64,000 bases of DNA from UBA6183 sp943372215 (GTDB lineage Bacteria; Bacteroidota; Bacteroidia; UKL13-3): contig CALRXU020000001.1 in NCBI GenBank assembly GCA_943372215.1, positions 186,001 through 250,000 on the forward strand. Reading direction: 5' to 3'. Position numbers and translations under genes: made by a program. Shown here piece by piece: positions 60,905 through 64,000 of the stretch (positions within the stretch are counted from its first letter, which is position 1; every line of letters starts with the position of its first letter). Under the pieces are notes generated by a model. It did not search any database. It was given only the letters and a program-made list of their open reading frames with translations, and was not told where the DNA came from.

Positions 60905-62137
60905 TTGTTACAAAAAAGTGAACACTCGTTAAAAGCACTCAATGCCTCACTAGGCCTGTTGGCGTTGCTCATGAGTTTTAACTCCGTAATTTTAGGAGGT
61001 ACCAACATCTCCATATTTATTTTTGGTTACATTTTATTGAGGTTTGGTCCTGATTATCATTTTTTCACATTTGGCCATACCAGCCAATATATTGCACTCT
61101 TTTTTATACTTGGAGTACTTGCTTCTGCATTTGATGTAAACACAGAAGCCTTTGATGCACAGCAGCGAGCATTTACAGTGTTACCCAATTACCTCTACTG
61201 GGCGATACTTATTATTATACTCTCAAACCTTAAATTTTATATTAACTGGTCAACAATAAGTAAATTCATTTTCTTCGGTCTAGTACTCACATTGATCTTT
61301 TACACATTACGAAAATCAATCTCATTATCCTTTATTAAAAACAACACCCCAAACTCTTATGCTTTTGTGCTAGTTTGTTTTTCAGCCATTTCAGTTGCCT
61401 ATGTTAGCGAGAAGTATAATAAGGTTTATGCTTCCGTGTTTCTTGGACTAATTATGCTCTCTTTATTAAGCATAGAAAGACGAGCTGGATTTGTGCTGGT
61501 AGGCCTTTCAAGCACTGCGGCCATGTACTTAAGAAGAGTAAAACTACAATACTTAACTACCCCACTTGTAGTGGCTTTCGCCTTTGTTATCTTATTACAG
61601 TTGGATGCAGTAGAAGATGCTTTAATGGAGCAAAGTCCTCGGATTCATGAATTGATTTACGAAAACGAAGAGATTACCACAACAGACCAATCGTACCTTA
61701 CACGTAGGCTAATGATTGAAAGAGGAATGGTGGTATTTGGTGAACACCCGCTTACGGGTATTGGTATCAATAACTATGCAACCAATAAAATTGTAAATAC
61801 GGACGGTAATTTTGAAGGAGCTGATTTGGTACTTGGTAAAGCAGAGGATAAACAATATAGTGCACATAACTCCTATCTGTTGGTTTTAGTAGAAGGTGGC
61901 TTGCTGGTACTTTTGCCTATTTTATTGTTATTTGGATATAATATTTATCAGTTTATTATCAAGTATAATCAACGTTCTTTAATAGAAAATGCCTTTTACT
62001 GGTCCTTTATAGCCGTTTGTATACATCTTTATTTTATTGCTGAAATTGTGAACGTATATGCCTGGTTTTTATTTGCATCTGTGAGCGCCATTAGCACAAA
62101 ATATCGGTTAATAAAAAGACTAACCAATCCTACTTAA
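60905..62137 (+). CDS. O-antigen polymerase/ligase-like membrane protein (Wzy/WaaL type)
   Basis: The 410-aa protein has about 10-12 membrane helices. The long periplasmic loop has a Wzy_C/O-antigen-ligase signature: FGEHPLTGIGINNYATN and the histidine-containing YSAHNSYLLVLVEGG. It polymerises repeat units or ligates glycan in the periplasm. I take the TTG at 60905 as start since no upstream ATG is in frame; the next ATG (about codon 23) would cut the first helix. The 64-bp gap upstream is AT-rich. Confidence 0.82.
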   Translation: MLQKSEHSLKALNASLGLLALLMSFNSVILGGTNISIFIFGYILLRFGPDYHFFTFGHTSQYIALFFILGVLASAFDVNTEAFDAQQRAFTVLPNYLYWAILIIILSNLKFYINWSTISKFIFFGLVLTLIFYTLRKSISLSFIKNNTPNSYAFVLVCFSAISVAYVSEKYNKVYASVFLGLIMLSLLSIERRAGFVLVGLSSTAAMYLRRVKLQYLTTPLVVAFAFVILLQLDAVEDALMEQSPRIHELIYENEEITTTDQSYLTRRLMIERGMVVFGEHPLTGIGINNYATNKIVNTDGNFEGADLVLGKAEDKQYSAHNSYLLVLVEGGLLVLLPILLLFGYNIYQFIIKYNQRSLIENAFYWSFIAVCIHLYFIAEIVNVYAWFLFASVSAISTKYRLIKRLTNPT

Positions 62138-62143
62138 CAAAAA

Positions 62144-63310
62144 ATGAAACTCGCATTTTATTACCACATTCCGATTGTTGCAGAAAATCAGGCATTAAAA
62201 GTCCCTGGTTATCTTGGTGTGTTTATTGATGCGTTAGCCAATGCGGTGGATGAATTACACTTGGTAATGCACCAAGCCCGACCCCACGAAAAAGCAGAAG
62301 CAGACTACACACTAAAAGCTAACAATATTGTATGGGTTGATTTGGGGTTAAAAACACCTGCTTGGCATAGGGCAATATTTCATAACAAATTATTAAAAAA
62401 TGTGCTGCGCCAAATAGAGGGCTGTGAAGTATTTCTGGTACGATCTCCTTCTCCTCTTGCCCCCTATTTTCATCATTACCTAAAAAACACCCGGTTGGTA
62501 TTTTTGGTTGTGGGTGATTACGCAGAATCGGTAGAACAAACAGGAAGTAAAACATTCAGAGAGTTTATTATTAACTTATACTTAAAGCACAATGATTTTC
62601 TTTTTCGCAAGCACATGAAAAACACAGATGTGGTGGTAAACTCTCCCGCCCTATTTGATAAATACAAAAACATTAGTAAATCCATACATCAAATAAAAAC
62701 CACTACCCTTTCTGCTACAGACTTTTTCTACCGCACAGATACTTGTTTAAATACAACCATTGAATTGCTTTATACAGGAAGGATAGACCCGTTAAAGGGA
62801 CTGGTTGAACTGATTGAAGCTGTAGCTGTACTTAAATCTCGTTATCCTAATTTACGCTTAAACCTGGTTGGCTGGGAAAGTATAACGGGTAATCCAGTTG
62901 AACAGATGCTTAAAAAAGTAGCCGAGAAGAATGACGTTACAACACAAGTGGTTTTCCATGGAAAAAAAACCATCGGACAGGACCTCAATCAAATGTATAA
63001 AATGGCTGACATTTATGTAATTCCCTCATATGAAGAAGGATTTCCCAGAACCATATGGGAAGCCATGGCAAATAGCCTCCCAGTTGTAGCTACCACTGTT
63101 GGAGCTATACCCAGATACTTATCCCACCAAAAGGATGCTATGCTGATTAAACCCAAAAGCACAACTGATATTGTCAACGCCATTATTGCTCTTATTGAAA
63201 ACACCGAACTTAGAAAAACATTGATTCGTAATGGAATGATTCAGGCAGAGAACAATACCCTAGAATTTCAAACCAAACAATTACTTGCAATTATTAATCA
63301 ACTTACTTAA
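62144..63310 (+). CDS. Family 4 glycosyltransferase
   Basis: The 388-aa GT-B protein has IELLYTGRIDPLKGLVELI and DIYVIPSYEEGFPRTIWEAM with the EX7E motif and VVATTVGAIPRYL. The N-terminal half opens with LAFYYHIPIVAENQ, an acceptor-domain start. It adds a sugar during assembly. It begins 6 bp after the polymerase-like gene. Confidence 0.9.
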   Translation: MKLAFYYHIPIVAENQALKVPGYLGVFIDALANAVDELHLVMHQARPHEKAEADYTLKANNIVWVDLGLKTPAWHRAIFHNKLLKNVLRQIEGCEVFLVRSPSPLAPYFHHYLKNTRLVFLVVGDYAESVEQTGSKTFREFIINLYLKHNDFLFRKHMKNTDVVVNSPALFDKYKNISKSIHQIKTTTLSATDFFYRTDTCLNTTIELLYTGRIDPLKGLVELIEAVAVLKSRYPNLRLNLVGWESITGNPVEQMLKKVAEKNDVTTQVVFHGKKTIGQDLNQMYKMADIYVIPSYEEGFPRTIWEAMANSLPVVATTVGAIPRYLSHQKDAMLIKPKSTTDIVNAIIALIENTELRKTLIRNGMIQAENNTLEFQTKQLLAIINQLT

Positions 63311-63331
63311 CCGCAACAATAAAAACCAATC

Positions 63332-64000
63332 ATGAATATATTAGGAATTAACTTTGGACACGATGCTGCCGCCACACTTATTAAAAATGGTAAAATTGTT
63401 CTGTCTATTGAAGAGGAAAAAATAAGCCGCGTAAAACAGGACTTTGGGTGGCCGCAACAAGCCATTGATGTGATTCTGTCTCAAACAGCACTAAAACCTA
63501 CAGATATTGATGTGGTGGCTGTAGGCGGTTTTATTTATCAGGAACTTGGAGCCAATGAAATTAAATTTAGGTTTAATAAAACCAAAGGCAGTAAGCGCCT
63601 GGAATACATTGATAGGGTATTGGCCTACGTAGGTTTAACAGGTGACCGCTTTACCGATAAAAACAAGGCGATATTTGAACAAGAAGTAAAGGAGAAAGGA
63701 TTTACAAAAGCCAAAGTAGCTTTTTACAACCACCATTTATGCCATGCAGCTGGAGCTTATTATTGTGCTCCATTTACACCTGATTTAGTAATTACCTGCG
63801 ATGGACAAGGTGATGGAGAAAGCTTTAACTTTTATGCTGCTGACGAACAACTCCATTTAAAACCCATTGTAATTAACGGACAAGAGGTTTCAGTTGGGGC
63901 ATTTTACAGTTGCATTACTCAACTATTAGGCTTTCGCCCAACAAGGCATGAGGGAAAGATTACTGGACTCGCTGCCTATGGTAAACCTAGCATATTGGAA
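63332..64000 (+). CDS. Carbamoyltransferase (NodU/CmcH family), 5' part
   Basis: The frame is open for 223 codons from ATG at 63332 to the right edge. MNILGINFGHDAAATLIKNG, LSIEEEKISRVKQD, FYNHHLCHAAGAYY and DLVITCDGQGDGES are the N-terminal Kae1-like (carbamoyl-adenylate) domain motifs of this family. The RHEGKITGLAAYGKP block follows near the cut. It carbamoylates a sugar hydroxyl from carbamoyl phosphate. The YrdC-like C-terminal domain would lie beyond the window. Confidence 0.92.
   Translation, partial: MNILGINFGHDAAATLIKNGKIVLSIEEEKISRVKQDFGWPQQAIDVILSQTALKPTDIDVVAVGGFIYQELGANEIKFRFNKTKGSKRLEYIDRVLAYVGLTGDRFTDKNKAIFEQEVKEKGFTKAKVAFYNHHLCHAAGAYYCAPFTPDLVITCDGQGDGESFNFYAADEQLHLKPIVINGQEVSVGAFYSCITQLLGFRPTRHEGKITGLAAYGKPSILE

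Overview
The window looks like a chromosomal segment of a Bacteroidota (Bacteroidetes) bacterium of low to medium GC. The evidence is a secreted protein with a type IX secretion sorting domain (9891-11777), TAnnTTTG-type promoter elements, a UpxY/NusG-like antiterminator, a DPP-IV family peptidase next to two POT peptide transporters, and the absence of consistent Shine-Dalgarno sequences. I see no tRNA, rRNA, CRISPR array, transposase or phage gene. The lower-level taxon cannot be fixed from the sequence alone.

Left part (1-5008, minus strand): a tandem array of four units. Each unit is a small lipoprotein gene followed, within 2-9 bp, by the 5' part of a secreted protein gene. Only the last unit carries a long version of the second gene; it runs off the left edge and looks like a heparinase/alginate-lyase-type alpha/alpha-barrel protein. 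The other three are 68-97 codon remnants. The unit junctions share a repeated block of about 100 bp (two copies are identical) that holds the 3' end of one remnant, two short palindromes and, just beyond it, a promoter element for the next unit.

Middle part (5639-18798): ordinary chromosomal genes. These are trxA, dnaE, a T9SS-secreted Asp-box protein, a GlcD-like FAD oxidase, a DPP-IV peptidase with a 36-codon membrane peptide directly behind it, and two POT transporters. Clear hairpin terminators lie at 5581, 11797 and 17067.

Right part (18965 to the right edge, all plus strand): a surface polysaccharide locus of more than 45 kb. It opens with Wza-like export and Wzc-like co-polymerase/BY-kinase genes, followed by genes for UDP-GalNAcA (tviB, tviC), a dTDP-3-amino-3,6-dideoxyhexose module (fdtA, acetyltransferase, fdtB), a glycosyltransferase and a UpxY/NusG-like protein. 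A 381-bp leader with two hairpins separates this from a second long gene train that begins with a winged-helix/MNT-like regulator. That train carries a complete CMP-sialic-acid-type set (neuB, neuC, neuA), an amidotransferase trio (WbpG/HisH/HisF type), a flippase-like ABC transporter, a pseudaminic-acid-type set (pseB, pseC, a NeuB-like/cytidylyltransferase fusion, pseG, pseI), and O-acylation, methylation and amidation enzymes. It also has a kinase next to a nucleotidyltransferase-HAD fusion, several glycosyltransferases, a Wzy/WaaL-like membrane protein and, cut by the edge, a carbamoyltransferase. Many genes overlap by 1-14 bp, which suggests one or two long, translationally coupled transcripts. 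The locus probably makes a heavily decorated acidic glycan with two different nonulosonic acids. No initiating phosphoglycosyltransferase, Wzx, rmlA/rmlB or obvious pseH is present in the window.
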